Source: an uncultured Prevotellaceae bacterium
Lineage (GTDB): Bacteria; Bacteroidota; Bacteroidia; Bacteroidales; Bacteroidaceae
DNA: 64,000 nt
Reading direction: 5' to 3'
Assembly: GCA_900543815.1 (NCBI GenBank)
Contig: UQST01000013.1
Coordinates: 6,613 to 70,612, forward strand
Positions within the stretch are counted from its first letter, which is position 1, and the number at the start of each line of letters is the position of its first letter. Positions 36,819 to 46,342 of the stretch are shown piece after piece. Below the pieces are notes generated by a model that was given only the letters and a program-made list of their open reading frames with translations, had not been told where the DNA came from and did not search any database. The translations under genes and the position numbers were made by a program.

Positions 36819-37757
36819 ATGAGAAGACTGCTGTGGATAGGTATGCTGCTGGTTGCCCTACAGGCACGGGCACAATTCGACGTGGCGTTCACCAATTCAT
36901 GGGCGCTACAGTCCTGGTATAACCCTGCAGCGGCAGGTGTCTATGGCCAGCTTGATGTGCATGCAGCCTACAGCCAGCAGATGGCCGGGTTCTCGGGCGC
37001 ACCAGCTACGATGGCTCTCACTGCCGACCTCCCCCTGTGGTTCTTCGGGCCAAGCCATGGAGCCGGACTGGGCTTCATGAACGATAAGGCCGGGCTCTTC
37101 ACCACCAAGAAGATATATCTGCAGTACGCCTATCACCAGAAGCTGGGCAAGGGCAGGCTCAGTGTGGGACTGAGGCCGGTGATTCTCACCGAAGGTTTCG
37201 ACGGCTCAAAAGCCGATACGGAGGATAGCAGCGACCCCGCCTTTGCCACAAGCCAGGTCAATGGCACGGCTTTCGACCTGGATGCCGGATTGCGCTACAC
37301 CTACAAGCAGATATGGTATGCCGGACTGAGTGCAGCGCATCTTCTTGGCCCTACCATCAGGCTGGGTGACGACAAGAGCTACGAACTGAAGGTGGATCCT
37401 ACGTTCTACGCGATGGGTGGATATAAGTTCCGCTTCCGCAACCCTCAGTATGCGGTGGCCACCGATGCTCTGCTGCGCACCGACCTGAGCGAGTGGCGTG
37501 CCGATGTGAGCGCCCGTCTGATGTATGACGGAGCCAAGCACAAACTCTATGGCGGAGTGATGTACAGTCCCACCTATAGTGTGGGTGTGATGCTCGGAAT
37601 CAATTTCCACGGCATCAACATCGGCTACAGTTACGAGGTATATACGGGCGGAATAGGTGCGCTCAACGGTACCCACGAGGTGATGCTGGGCTATCAGACC
37701 GACCTCAACCTCTTCAAAAAGGGAAAGAACCTGCACAAGAGTGTGCGACTGCTGTGA
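36819..37757 (+). CDS. porP: Type IX secretion protein PorP/SprF
   Basis: A 312-residue outer membrane beta-barrel of the PorP/SprF family. The signal peptide MRRLLWIGMLLVALQARAQF is followed by the family start FTNSWALQSWYNPAAAG and QMAGFSGAPATMAL, and it ends with GTHEVMLGYQTDLN. PorP-like proteins are part of the type IX secretion system and of cell-surface attachment. The frame is open to 36741, but ATG 36819 directly precedes the signal peptide. The only good Shine-Dalgarno-like AGGAGG is 22 nt away. It is the first gene of the block porP-porK-porL-porM-porN. Confidence 0.92.
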   Translation: MRRLLWIGMLLVALQARAQFDVAFTNSWALQSWYNPAAAGVYGQLDVHAAYSQQMAGFSGAPATMALTADLPLWFFGPSHGAGLGFMNDKAGLFTTKKIYLQYAYHQKLGKGRLSVGLRPVILTEGFDGSKADTEDSSDPAFATSQVNGTAFDLDAGLRYTYKQIWYAGLSAAHLLGPTIRLGDDKSYELKVDPTFYAMGGYKFRFRNPQYAVATDALLRTDLSEWRADVSARLMYDGAKHKLYGGVMYSPTYSVGVMLGINFHGINIGYSYEVYTGGIGALNGTHEVMLGYQTDLNLFKKGKNLHKSVRLL

Positions 37758-37816
37758 CAGAACGGCACGCGCACGCATATAATAAATAGGAAACATACAG
37801 AGAGAAGACAAAGGAT

Positions 37817-39301
37817 ATGAAGACAAAGAGTCTGCTTATTACGCTTTCGCTTGCCCTGGCAAGCCTCACAATGGGAGGTTGCATGGGAAGCAGTTCCAGC
37901 GCCAACGCCACTGGCGGTGAGCTCACTGGCGTGAGAGGGTCGGCCTACAGCGAGCCTACCCCTTACGGCATGGTGGCTGTCCGCAAGGGTTCACTGCGCG
38001 TGGGCATCGAGGACAACGACTCGCTATGGGGCACAGAATTCCCTGTGAGGGATATCAGTGTGGATGGCTTCTGGATGGATGAGCACGAGGTGAGCAACGC
38101 CAAGTATCGTCAGTTTGTCAACTGGGTGCGCGACAGCATCATCCGCGAGCGCCTGGCTGATCCGGCCTATGGCGGTGACGAGAGTTACAAGATAGAGGAG
38201 GACAAGGAGGGCAACCCGGTGACTCCGCATCTCAACTGGAGCAAGGCTATCCCTTGGAAGAAGGCAAACGAGGATGAGCAGCGTGCCATCGAGAGCGTGT
38301 ATGTGACCCATCCCATCGACGGAACCAAGATGCTCGATGCCAGCCAGCTCAATTATCGATACGAGATATACGACTATGCTGCTGCTGCCTTGCGCAAGTA
38401 CCGCCTCAATCCAGAGGAGCGCGATCTCAACACAGACCATGCTGTGGATATGGGCGATGTGATGATAAGCAAGGATACAGCGTGGATAGATGACGACGGC
38501 AAGATAGTGAGGCAGACCATCACACGCCCGCTCTCGGGTCCGTGGGATTTCCTCAATACCTATATCGTGAACATTTACCCCGACACCACATGCTGGGTGA
38601 ATGACTTCCAGAATGCCGACAATGAGCGCTACATGAAGCTCTATTTCAGCAATCCTGCCTATGACGATTATCCAGTGGTGGGCGTATCATGGGAACAGGC
38701 AAACGCATTCTGCGCCTGGCGCACCGACTTCCTGATGAAGGGTATGGGCGGATATGCCAAGCAGATACAGCGCTACCGCCTGCCTACCGAGATAGAGTGG
38801 GAGTTTGCGGCACGTGGCAAGGAGGGCAACCCATTCCCCTGGAAGAACCTGGAAGTGAAGAGCGAGAGCGGATGCTACTACGCCAACTTCAAGCCCGACC
38901 GCGGCAACTACACCAAGGATGGTTCGCTCATCACCTCGAAGTGCGGCATCTTCAGCCCCAACAGTAACGGCCTCTACGACATGGCCGGCAACGTGGCCGA
39001 GTGGACGAGCACCGTCTATACCGAAGCAGGAGTGGAGAGCATGAGCGACATGAACCCTGAACTGAAGTACAACGCAGCCAAGGAAGATCCCTATCGCTTG
39101 AAGAAGAAAAGCGTGCGTGGAGGCTCATGGAAAGACCCCGAGAGCATGATACGCTCGGCATGGCGCTCCTATGAGTACCAGAACCAGCCGCGCTGCTACA
39201 TCGGTTTCCGCTGCGTACGCACCATGGTCAACGACCGTAGCGGCAGCCAGAAAATGAAAGGCGGAGCCAAGAGGCCTGCGGCATCGGCACGCCGCAAGTG
39301 A
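37817..39301 (+). CDS. porK: Type IX secretion lipoprotein PorK/GldK
   Basis: A 494-residue lipoprotein with lipobox around TMGGC and a formylglycine-generating-enzyme-like (SUMF/FGE) fold, seen in VSWEQANAFCAWR, RLPTEIEWEFAARGKEG, GLYDMAGNVAEWT and RGGSWKD...YIGFRCVR. In the type IX system PorK and PorN form the large periplasmic ring attached to the outer membrane. The FGE fold here is structural rather than enzymatic. The C-terminus is basic (GGAKRPAASARRK). Gene order and motifs make the assignment secure. Confidence 0.95.
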   Translation: MKTKSLLITLSLALASLTMGGCMGSSSSANATGGELTGVRGSAYSEPTPYGMVAVRKGSLRVGIEDNDSLWGTEFPVRDISVDGFWMDEHEVSNAKYRQFVNWVRDSIIRERLADPAYGGDESYKIEEDKEGNPVTPHLNWSKAIPWKKANEDEQRAIESVYVTHPIDGTKMLDASQLNYRYEIYDYAAAALRKYRLNPEERDLNTDHAVDMGDVMISKDTAWIDDDGKIVRQTITRPLSGPWDFLNTYIVNIYPDTTCWVNDFQNADNERYMKLYFSNPAYDDYPVVGVSWEQANAFCAWRTDFLMKGMGGYAKQIQRYRLPTEIEWEFAARGKEGNPFPWKNLEVKSESGCYYANFKPDRGNYTKDGSLITSKCGIFSPNSNGLYDMAGNVAEWTSTVYTEAGVESMSDMNPELKYNAAKEDPYRLKKKSVRGGSWKDPESMIRSAWRSYEYQNQPRCYIGFRCVRTMVNDRSGSQKMKGGAKRPAASARRK

Positions 39302-39377
39302 GGTGGCTACGGCAGGACAAACCTCTGCAAAGTGAGAGACAACAAGACAGCTAACACAGATAAAGCACATTAGAGAG

Positions 39378-40313
39378 ATGAATATTATAGCCAAAATCCA
39401 AAAGTGGATGGACTCCCCCGCGGGTCAGGTCTTCATGAACTACGCCTACAGCTGGGGTGCTGCAGTCGTCATACTGGGTACACTCTTCAAACTCACCCAT
39501 CTGCCGGGAGCCAATGCGATGCTCTTCGTGGGCATGGGTACCGAGGTGTTTGTGTTCTTCATATCGGGCTTCGACAAGCCTTATGACAAGATACCTGCCG
39601 AGGAGCAGAAGTCTGTTCCCAATATCACAGGTTCGTCGGCCGGTCCGAACATCGTCATTCAGGGCGGCGCACAGGCAGCTGCCGACGGTGAGGAACAGCA
39701 GTCGGGTACCATCATCATCGGTTCGCCTGTTGTCCAGCCAGCCGCTACGGTACAGCCCGCAGCCGTTGTCGCACCCGCAGCCACTGTGGTGACTGAAGGT
39801 GTGAATCCAGTTGCTGTTGACCCCGATGCGCTCTCCAGTGCCACCGGATTGAGCGCTGCCGCTGCCAATCTGGCTGCTGCCGGACAGGCCGCTGCTGCTG
39901 CCCAGGCCGCTCTCGACCAGTTGCAGAACGGCACATCGCCCTCTCTCGATCCTGCTCTGGCACGCTCTACCGACCCCTCTGAGGTGGAAGAGGCTGTGCA
40001 GAACTACGCTCAGGAGCTCAAGTCACTCACCGAGGTGCTTGTTCGCGTCAAGGAGCAGGCTGCCCGCATGAGCACCGACAGCGAGGAGATGGAGAACCTC
40101 AATCGCACTCTCACCGGCATAGCCACCGTGTACGAACTGCAGTTGCGCAACATCAGCAAGCAGGTGAGCACCATCGAGCAGATAGATGAGCAGACCCGCC
40201 GTATGGCGCAGCAGATAGAGGAACTCAACAATGTGTATGGCCGCATGATAAAGGCCCTCACCGTCAACATGGCACCAGTGGCAAGCACACAGCCCGCAGC
40301 CGACCAGGCGTGA
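39378..40313 (+). CDS. porL: Type IX secretion motor protein PorL/GldL
   Basis: A 311-residue protein with two N-terminal transmembrane helices (about residues 20-65: YSWGAAVVILGTLFKLTHLP, then MLFVGMGTEVFVFFISG) that carry the GldL pattern. A long cytoplasmic part follows, very rich in Ala and Val (about 95-190), then a coiled-coil region. With PorM it forms the proton-driven rotary motor of the type IX system. The Ala/Val-rich low-complexity stretch between the helices and coiled coil is long. Confidence 0.93.
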   Translation: MNIIAKIQKWMDSPAGQVFMNYAYSWGAAVVILGTLFKLTHLPGANAMLFVGMGTEVFVFFISGFDKPYDKIPAEEQKSVPNITGSSAGPNIVIQGGAQAAADGEEQQSGTIIIGSPVVQPAATVQPAAVVAPAATVVTEGVNPVAVDPDALSSATGLSAAAANLAAAGQAAAAAQAALDQLQNGTSPSLDPALARSTDPSEVEEAVQNYAQELKSLTEVLVRVKEQAARMSTDSEEMENLNRTLTGIATVYELQLRNISKQVSTIEQIDEQTRRMAQQIEELNNVYGRMIKALTVNMAPVASTQPAADQA

Positions 40314-40363
40314 GCATGATACATTATATAATATAGTATAGACCAACACAAGGCTCAACTGAT

Positions 40364-41929
40364 ATGCCAATAAAGAAGAAAAGGATCTCTCCCCGCCAGA
40401 AGATGATTAACCTGATGTACGTGGTGCTTATGGCCATGCTGGCACTCAATGTGTCGAGCGACGTGCTCAACGGTTTCTCACTGGTGTCTGACGGCCTGAG
40501 CCAATCTACTCAGAGTGCCAGCAAGGTCAACGAGGGCATCTACAAGACCTTCGAACAGCAGATGAAGGCCAATCCCGAAAAGGTGCGCGTGTGGTACCAG
40601 AAGGCGCTGCAGGTGAAGGGGATGAGCGATTCACTCTACAATCTGGCACAAGAACTCAAAATTGCCATCGTGAAGAAGAGCGACGGCAAGGAGGGTGATG
40701 TGGATAACATAAAGAACCGCGAGGACTTGGAAGCCAGCACACAGGTGATGCTGGCACCAGGTAAAGGACGCGGCAAAGAACTCTACAAGGCCATCAACCG
40801 CTATCGTGACCAGGTGATAACAATGGTGAGCGACAAGCAGCAGAGACAGCTCATCAGCAACAGCCTCTCTACCAAGGTGCCTGCCAAAGCCACTACCCTG
40901 GGCAAGAACTGGCAGGAGTACATGTTTGAGAACATGCCTACGGCAGCCGCTGTGACGCTCCTCACCAAGTTGCAGAACGATGTGCGCTATGCCGAGGGAG
41001 AGGTGCTTCATGGACTCATCAATAATGTGGATGTCAAGGATATCCGCGTCAACCAGCTCAATGCATACGTTATCCCGTCGGCACAGACCGTGGTGCAGGG
41101 CGGACGTTTCAGCGCTCAGATTATCATGGCGGCTGTTGACACCACCCGCCGTCCTACCATCTATGTAGGCGGCCAGCGCATTTCGGGCGACCGCGGAGTG
41201 TATGAGACGGTGTGCAGCCGCACGGGCGATTTCACTCTCAACGGCTATATCGAGATGCTCAACGGCTCTGGCGAGACAGTTCGACGCGACTTCCAGCAGA
41301 AATACAGCGTGGTGGCTCCCAGTGCCACCGTGAGTGCCGACATCATGAATGTGCTCTATGCGGGATATGACAATCCCATGAGTGTGAGCGTGCCGGGCGT
41401 TGCCACAAGCAAGCTGCGCGTGAGCATGACGGGTGGCAACCTCATTCCCAAGGGTGACGGAAAGTACATTGCCAAGCCCACTCAGGTGGGTGGACAGGCC
41501 GTGATAACGGTAAGTGCCGAGAACGAAGGCCGTGTGCAGGAGATGGGCAAGTTCAATTTCCGCGTGCGCAAACTGCCTGATCCCACCGCCTACATCGCCT
41601 TCAATGATGCCACCGGAGCCGAGAGCCACTTCCGCGGAGGTGCACTCAGCAAGCAGGTGCTGATGAATACACCGGGCATAGGAGCGAGCATCGACGACGG
41701 ACTCTTGAATATAGCCTTCCATGTGCAGGGCTTCGAGACTGTCTTCTATGATGCTATGGGCAATGCTGTACCCTATAAGAGCCAGGGTGCCAACTTCTCT
41801 GACCAGCAGAAGGGACAGATGCGCACACTCGCCCGCAACAAGCGTTTCTACATCACGAACATCCGTGCAACAGGCCCCGATGGCATTGAGCGTACGCTCA
41901 ACGGCGCCATGGAGGTCATCATCAAGTAA
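40364..41929 (+). CDS. porM: Type IX secretion motor protein PorM/GldM
   Basis: A 521-residue protein with a single N-terminal helix (MINLMYVVLMAMLALNVSSD) and a large periplasmic part of four domains, including the central NAYVIPSAQTVVQGGRFSAQ and C-terminal FRVRKLPDPTAYI signatures of GldM. It pairs with PorL in the inner membrane and transmits motion to the PorK-PorN ring. Length and order fit the family. A 51-bp gap separates it from porL. Confidence 0.95.
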   Translation: MPIKKKRISPRQKMINLMYVVLMAMLALNVSSDVLNGFSLVSDGLSQSTQSASKVNEGIYKTFEQQMKANPEKVRVWYQKALQVKGMSDSLYNLAQELKIAIVKKSDGKEGDVDNIKNREDLEASTQVMLAPGKGRGKELYKAINRYRDQVITMVSDKQQRQLISNSLSTKVPAKATTLGKNWQEYMFENMPTAAAVTLLTKLQNDVRYAEGEVLHGLINNVDVKDIRVNQLNAYVIPSAQTVVQGGRFSAQIIMAAVDTTRRPTIYVGGQRISGDRGVYETVCSRTGDFTLNGYIEMLNGSGETVRRDFQQKYSVVAPSATVSADIMNVLYAGYDNPMSVSVPGVATSKLRVSMTGGNLIPKGDGKYIAKPTQVGGQAVITVSAENEGRVQEMGKFNFRVRKLPDPTAYIAFNDATGAESHFRGGALSKQVLMNTPGIGASIDDGLLNIAFHVQGFETVFYDAMGNAVPYKSQGANFSDQQKGQMRTLARNKRFYITNIRATGPDGIERTLNGAMEVIIK

Positions 41930-41956
41930 CTATATATATAATGTATAATGTATAAT

Positions 41957-43012
41957 ATGAAGCGTATATTCCTCCTCTTCTCTGTAGTGGCGCTGGCAAC
42001 AGGCATCGCAAGTGCACAGCCCGCCAAGAGGCGCACCACTTCGGCGGCAGGTGCAGGCCAGAAGACTGAGGTGCAGAAGAAGGGCAACGACCGTGCGTCG
42101 ATGCAGTTTCCCACGTCGGCCAGCATGCCCGACGATGTGGTGTGGAAACGCGATATATACCGCCAGCTCGACCTCACCAAGGACAAGAATGCTCCGCTCT
42201 ATTATCCTGTGGAGCCTCAAGGCAAGCAGGTGAACCTCTTCACCTACCTCTTCCGCCTTATCCTCACGGGTCGTGTGCCGGCCTATACCTACCAGCTCGA
42301 CGGCAACGAGTCGTTTGATGCCAAGGACAAGCTCACCGTGAAGGACATGCTGGAGCGTTATGGCATCTATTATGAGGAGAAGGACGGCAAGTTGCAGGTT
42401 GCTGACAGTGATGTGCCCAGCGCCGAGGCCACACGTTATTACCTCAAGGAAAGTGTCTATCTGGACCAGCGCACGGGTACCTTCAGCACCAAGGTGACTG
42501 CCTTGTGCCCCATCTTGATGCGTGGAGCAGACGAGTTCACCACCGAGGCTACACCCTATCCCCTGTTCTGGGTGAAGTACAGCGACATCGCCCCCTGGCT
42601 GTCACGCTTGCCGGTGATGGGCAGCAACCTCAACAACGTGACCAATATGACTGCCGACGACTATTTCACCATGAACCGTTACGAAGGCAAGATATACAAG
42701 ACCAACAACCTGCAGGGGCGTGTTCTGGCAAGCTATTGCAAGTCTGACAGTGCCATGAGCCGCGAGCAGAAGAAGATAGAGCAGCAGCTCACCGACTTCG
42801 AAGAGGTGGTGTGGGGACACCGCACCGACTCTACCGACAGCGTGCCTGCCGTTGCCGCCAAGCCCGAGAAGGTGAAGCGCACATCGGCACGCCGGGAGAC
42901 CTCTGTGCAGGCTGGCAGCCGCCGCCGGCGCAATAGCGAGACCACCAAGGAACCCAAGCAGAAGAGCGAGAATGCGGCTCCCCGGGTGAGTGCTCGTCGT
43001 CAACGTCGTTAA
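41957..43012 (+). CDS. porN: Type IX secretion ring protein PorN/GldN
   Basis: A 351-residue secreted protein with signal peptide (MKRIFLLFSVVALATGIASA). The core contains VVWKRDIYRQLDLTKDKNAPLY-type GldN sequence, FRLILTGRVPAYTY and MTADDYFTMNRYEGKIYKT. PorN binds PorK in the periplasmic ring. The last 60 or so residues form a basic tail (KRTSARRETSVQ, RRRRNSE, SARRQRR), richer in Arg/Lys than I expect for the family. An upstream in-frame ATG at 41948 would add three residues. Confidence 0.94.
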   Translation: MKRIFLLFSVVALATGIASAQPAKRRTTSAAGAGQKTEVQKKGNDRASMQFPTSASMPDDVVWKRDIYRQLDLTKDKNAPLYYPVEPQGKQVNLFTYLFRLILTGRVPAYTYQLDGNESFDAKDKLTVKDMLERYGIYYEEKDGKLQVADSDVPSAEATRYYLKESVYLDQRTGTFSTKVTALCPILMRGADEFTTEATPYPLFWVKYSDIAPWLSRLPVMGSNLNNVTNMTADDYFTMNRYEGKIYKTNNLQGRVLASYCKSDSAMSREQKKIEQQLTDFEEVVWGHRTDSTDSVPAVAAKPEKVKRTSARRETSVQAGSRRRRNSETTKEPKQKSENAAPRVSARRQRR

Positions 43013-43021
43013 CACGTGCCT

Positions 43022-43633
43022 ATGAAGCGGTTTCCGATATTCCTCATACTCGTTCTGGCTGTGGCATATTCTGCCATGGCCAGGCGTGTCATGTGGGGTG
43101 TGCAGGCTGGTTGGGATGCCCGACGGCTGACCCTCAAGTCGGACCTCTACCGTGCCAGCAACCACACGGGCTGGTTTCTGGGCCCCCAGGCAAGCTTCCA
43201 GTTTGCCCATGACTATCTGGCTCTCGATGCTTCGTTGCTCTATAACCAACGCAACATGGACTTTGAGGAACGCGAGACCAAAGCGCTTCATGAGCATGAT
43301 CTGTCCTATCTGGTCATTCCCCTCAACCTCCGCTTTACCTTCCGCTTGGGCAAGCCCTTGGGCATCTATGTGGCTACCGGCCCCCAGTGGAGGCGCTTCC
43401 TCAATCGTGGACGTCACATTCGTCTCGAGGATGATGTGGATGTCCGCCTCGACCCCGGCACACTCAGTTGGAACGTAGGAGCAGGCTTCGACTTCTTTGG
43501 TCACCTCAAGCTTGGCTTCACCTACAACTTCGGCATCGACGACGAATGCTGGAAGCAGAGCGTGAGCGAGCAGATACGCAAGTTCGACATAAAGAAAAAC
43601 TCTTGCCAGGTGAGCCTCACCTGTCTCTTCTGA
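43022..43633 (+). CDS. Outer membrane beta-barrel protein near T9SS genes
   Basis: A 203-residue protein with signal peptide (FPIFLILVLAVAYSAMA) and alternating beta strands such as YLVIPLNLRFTFRLGKPLGI and LSWNVGAGFDFFGHLKLGFT. It fits the generic Bacteroidetes outer-membrane beta-barrel family; a PorT-like role is possible but not shown. ATG 43022 is preferred over the GTG at 43016. It follows porN by 9 bp and precedes priA by 12 bp, so the genes are probably cotranscribed. Confidence 0.72.
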   Translation: MKRFPIFLILVLAVAYSAMARRVMWGVQAGWDARRLTLKSDLYRASNHTGWFLGPQASFQFAHDYLALDASLLYNQRNMDFEERETKALHEHDLSYLVIPLNLRFTFRLGKPLGIYVATGPQWRRFLNRGRHIRLEDDVDVRLDPGTLSWNVGAGFDFFGHLKLGFTYNFGIDDECWKQSVSEQIRKFDIKKNSCQVSLTCLF

Positions 43634-43645
43634 TATCCGCTCCTC

Positions 43646-46117
43646 ATGGCCAAGTATGCAGATGTAGTGCTTCCCTTGCCCATAGGCGAGACCTTCACCT
43701 ATGCACTTCCTGCCCAGTTGCAGACGTGTGCCCAGGTGGGGTGCAGTGTCATTGTCCCCTTTGGCAACCGCAAGATGTACAGCGCCATCATAGTGCGCCT
43801 GCATGACGACAAGCCCGACTATGCCACCAAGGAGGTGCTCGAACTCAATGGCAATGCCCCTCTGGTGCTGCCCGCGCAGTTGCGCCTGTGGCGCTGGATA
43901 GCCGACTATTATCTGTGTACTCTGGGCGATGTGTATAAGGCCGCGCTGCCCTCGGGGCTTAAACTCGAGAGCGAGAGCAGCGTGATGTATGCCGATGACT
44001 TCACCGATACGGACGGCCTCACACCCTCGGAGCGCCGCATCTACGACCTTCTGGAACAGGACCCTGTGCAGACACTGGCCGCGCTGCAGAAACAGACGGG
44101 GCTTGCCTCCATCCTCACCATTGTCAACCGCATGCTGGAGAAGGGTGCGCTGAGGATGAAGGAGGAAGTGCGCCGCACCTACAAGCCACGTACCCTGCCC
44201 TGTGTGCGCCTTACCCAGGAATACTTCGATGAAGCCACCCTGCGCGGCTTCTTCCTCTCGCTTCCCCGCAAGAGCAAGCAGCAGGAGTTGCTCACACGAT
44301 ACATGCAACTCTCATCCGCCGCTGCCGCCCAGGTGCTGCAGAACTACACTCTGCTCAAGGATGTCACCCGCGACGAACTCCTGCAGGACAACACCTATAG
44401 CCCCTCCACACTCAACACCCTCAGGAAGAAGGGCGTGCTGGAGGTGTGGCAGAAACCCGTTGGCCGCCTCTCACAGAGCCAGTTGCCCACCGGACTCGTC
44501 ATGCATCCCCTGAGCGATGCACAGCAGATGGCGATGGACCAAATTGAGGCAGCGTGGCAGCAGAAGAGCACCTGCCTGCTGCACGGAGTCACCAGCAGCG
44601 GCAAGACCGAAGTCTATATCCACCTCATACAAAAGGAGCTGGAGCAGGGGCGGCAGGTGCTCTACATGCTCCCCGAGATAGTTCTCACAACCCAGCTGAC
44701 CGAGCGCCTGAAGCGGGTCTTCGGCGACCGGCTGGGTGTCTATCATTCCCGCTACCCCGACGCAGAGCGCGTGGAGGTGTACCAGAAGATGCTCTCCGAC
44801 CATCCCTACGACATCATCGTGGGGGTGCGCAGCAGCATTTTCCTTCCCTTCCGCAGCCTTGGACTGATTATTGTAGATGAGGAGCACGAGACCAGCTTCA
44901 AGCAGCAAGACCCTGCTCCACGCTACCACGCTCGCAATGCCGCTCTGGTGCTGGCTGCACAGATGCAGGCCCGCACGCTACTCGGAACGGCCACCCCAAG
45001 TCTGGAGACCTATCGTAACGCCCTCACTGGACGCTACGGACTGGTGCGGCTCACCACACGCTTCCGCGATGTGCAGCTGCCCGACATACAGGTGGTGGAT
45101 GTGAAGGAGATGAGGCGCAAGCGGCTCATGTCGGGGCCTTTCTCGCCCCAGCTCATCGCCCTCATGCGTGATGCTTTGGAGCATCGCCGGCAAGTGATAC
45201 TCTTCCAGAACCGACGCGGCTTCTCGCCTATAGTGGAGTGTCATGTGTGCGGATGGACTCCCAGGTGTGAGAAGTGCGATGTGAGCCTCACCTACCACCA
45301 GCGTCTCCGGCAGATGGTGTGCCACTACTGCGGTACTCCCTACCAGGTGCCCCTGCAGTGCCCCAACTGTGAGAGCCGGGAGATACGCCATGTGGGATAT
45401 GGCACGGAGCGCATCGAGGATCAGCTGGCCAAGGTGCTGCCCGAGGCACGCATCGCGCGCATGGATCTCGACACTACCCGCAGCCGCATGGCCTACGAGC
45501 AGATATTGCAGGACTTCCAGCAGGGCAAGACCGATGTGCTGGTGGGTACGCAGATGGTGACCAAGGGACTCGACTTCGAGCGCGTGAGCGTGGTGGGCAT
45601 TCTGGATGCCGACGGCATGCTCAGCCAGCCCGACTTCCGCAGTCACGAGCGTGCTTTCCAGATGATGGAGCAGGTGGCTGGCCGTGCAGGCAGAAAGGGC
45701 GCGCAGGGGCATGTCATCCTGCAGACGCGCGATGCCCAGTCGCCCGTGGTGCGTCAGGTGGTGGCGCACGACTACCAGGCCATGTACGAGGCACAGATGC
45801 AGGAGCGCGAACTCTTCAATTATCCTCCCCTGTGCCGCCTGGTGAGTGTATATGTGAAGCACCGCGACGAGCGCACCGCCGATGCCTTGGGCAGGGATAT
45901 GGCCCAGCTGGCGCGGCGCACCTTCGGCGAGCGCGTGCTGGGTCCCGATACGCCCCCCATAGGCCGCATCCAGTTGATGTATATCCGCAAGGTGCTGGTC
46001 AAGATAGAGCTCACGGCTTCGATGAGTCAGGCCCGCGACTATCTGCGGCAGATTCAGCGCTACCTGTTGGCGCTCCCCCAATACAAAGGCGCGCAGGTGT
46101 ATTATGATGTGGATTGA
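43646..46117 (+). CDS. priA: Primosomal replication restart helicase PriA
   Basis: An 823-residue helicase. It has the N-terminal DNA-binding domain (YADVVLPLPIGETFTYALP), Walker A GVTSSGKTEVYIHL, the DEEH box VDEEHETSFKQ, and the paired zinc sites CHVCGWTPRCEKC and CHYCG...CPNC inserted between helicase lobes. PriA reloads the replisome at stalled forks. Length is typical. Its position at the end of the secretion block probably reflects shared transcription rather than function. Confidence 0.96.
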   Translation: MAKYADVVLPLPIGETFTYALPAQLQTCAQVGCSVIVPFGNRKMYSAIIVRLHDDKPDYATKEVLELNGNAPLVLPAQLRLWRWIADYYLCTLGDVYKAALPSGLKLESESSVMYADDFTDTDGLTPSERRIYDLLEQDPVQTLAALQKQTGLASILTIVNRMLEKGALRMKEEVRRTYKPRTLPCVRLTQEYFDEATLRGFFLSLPRKSKQQELLTRYMQLSSAAAAQVLQNYTLLKDVTRDELLQDNTYSPSTLNTLRKKGVLEVWQKPVGRLSQSQLPTGLVMHPLSDAQQMAMDQIEAAWQQKSTCLLHGVTSSGKTEVYIHLIQKELEQGRQVLYMLPEIVLTTQLTERLKRVFGDRLGVYHSRYPDAERVEVYQKMLSDHPYDIIVGVRSSIFLPFRSLGLIIVDEEHETSFKQQDPAPRYHARNAALVLAAQMQARTLLGTATPSLETYRNALTGRYGLVRLTTRFRDVQLPDIQVVDVKEMRRKRLMSGPFSPQLIALMRDALEHRRQVILFQNRRGFSPIVECHVCGWTPRCEKCDVSLTYHQRLRQMVCHYCGTPYQVPLQCPNCESREIRHVGYGTERIEDQLAKVLPEARIARMDLDTTRSRMAYEQILQDFQQGKTDVLVGTQMVTKGLDFERVSVVGILDADGMLSQPDFRSHERAFQMMEQVAGRAGRKGAQGHVILQTRDAQSPVVRQVVAHDYQAMYEAQMQERELFNYPPLCRLVSVYVKHRDERTADALGRDMAQLARRTFGERVLGPDTPPIGRIQLMYIRKVLVKIELTASMSQARDYLRQIQRYLLALPQYKGAQVYYDVD

Positions 46118-46177
46118 ATGAGGTGAGACCAGACATAGGCTCGTTTCATCCTTATGCATAAAAGCGGGGAGGAGAAT

Positions 46178-46255
46178 GCAGTGCGCTGCATGTGCCCACG
46201 CAGCGCGCTGCGAAGCCCCACGGAGCACGCTGCATGACCCATCGCACCGCTGTGC
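46178..46255 (+). repeat. 22-bp phased GC-rich palindrome array, family A, copy 3
   Basis: Cores GCAGTGCGCTGC, GCAGCGCGCTGC (perfect palindrome), GGAGCACGCTGC and GCACCGCTGTGC start at 46178, 46200, 46222 and 46244, exactly 22 bp apart. The first core and its ATGTG spacer start match the copy at 62088. The array lies in the short gap between the convergent priA and pgpH genes. Confidence 0.82.
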
Positions 46256-46292
46256 GTTTTTCTGGCAGATATTGTGCCCTATATACACTGAA

Positions 46293-46318
46293 CGCCTTCC
46301 CCCAACGAGAGGAAGGCG
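46293..46318. terminator. Terminator between convergent priA and pgpH
   Basis: CGCCTTCC pairs with GGAAGGCG around a 10-nt loop, followed on plus by CTCAGATGCTTTT. It could serve both converging genes. Confidence 0.65.
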
Positions 46319-46342
46319 CTCAGATGCTTTTAGGCAAGCGGT

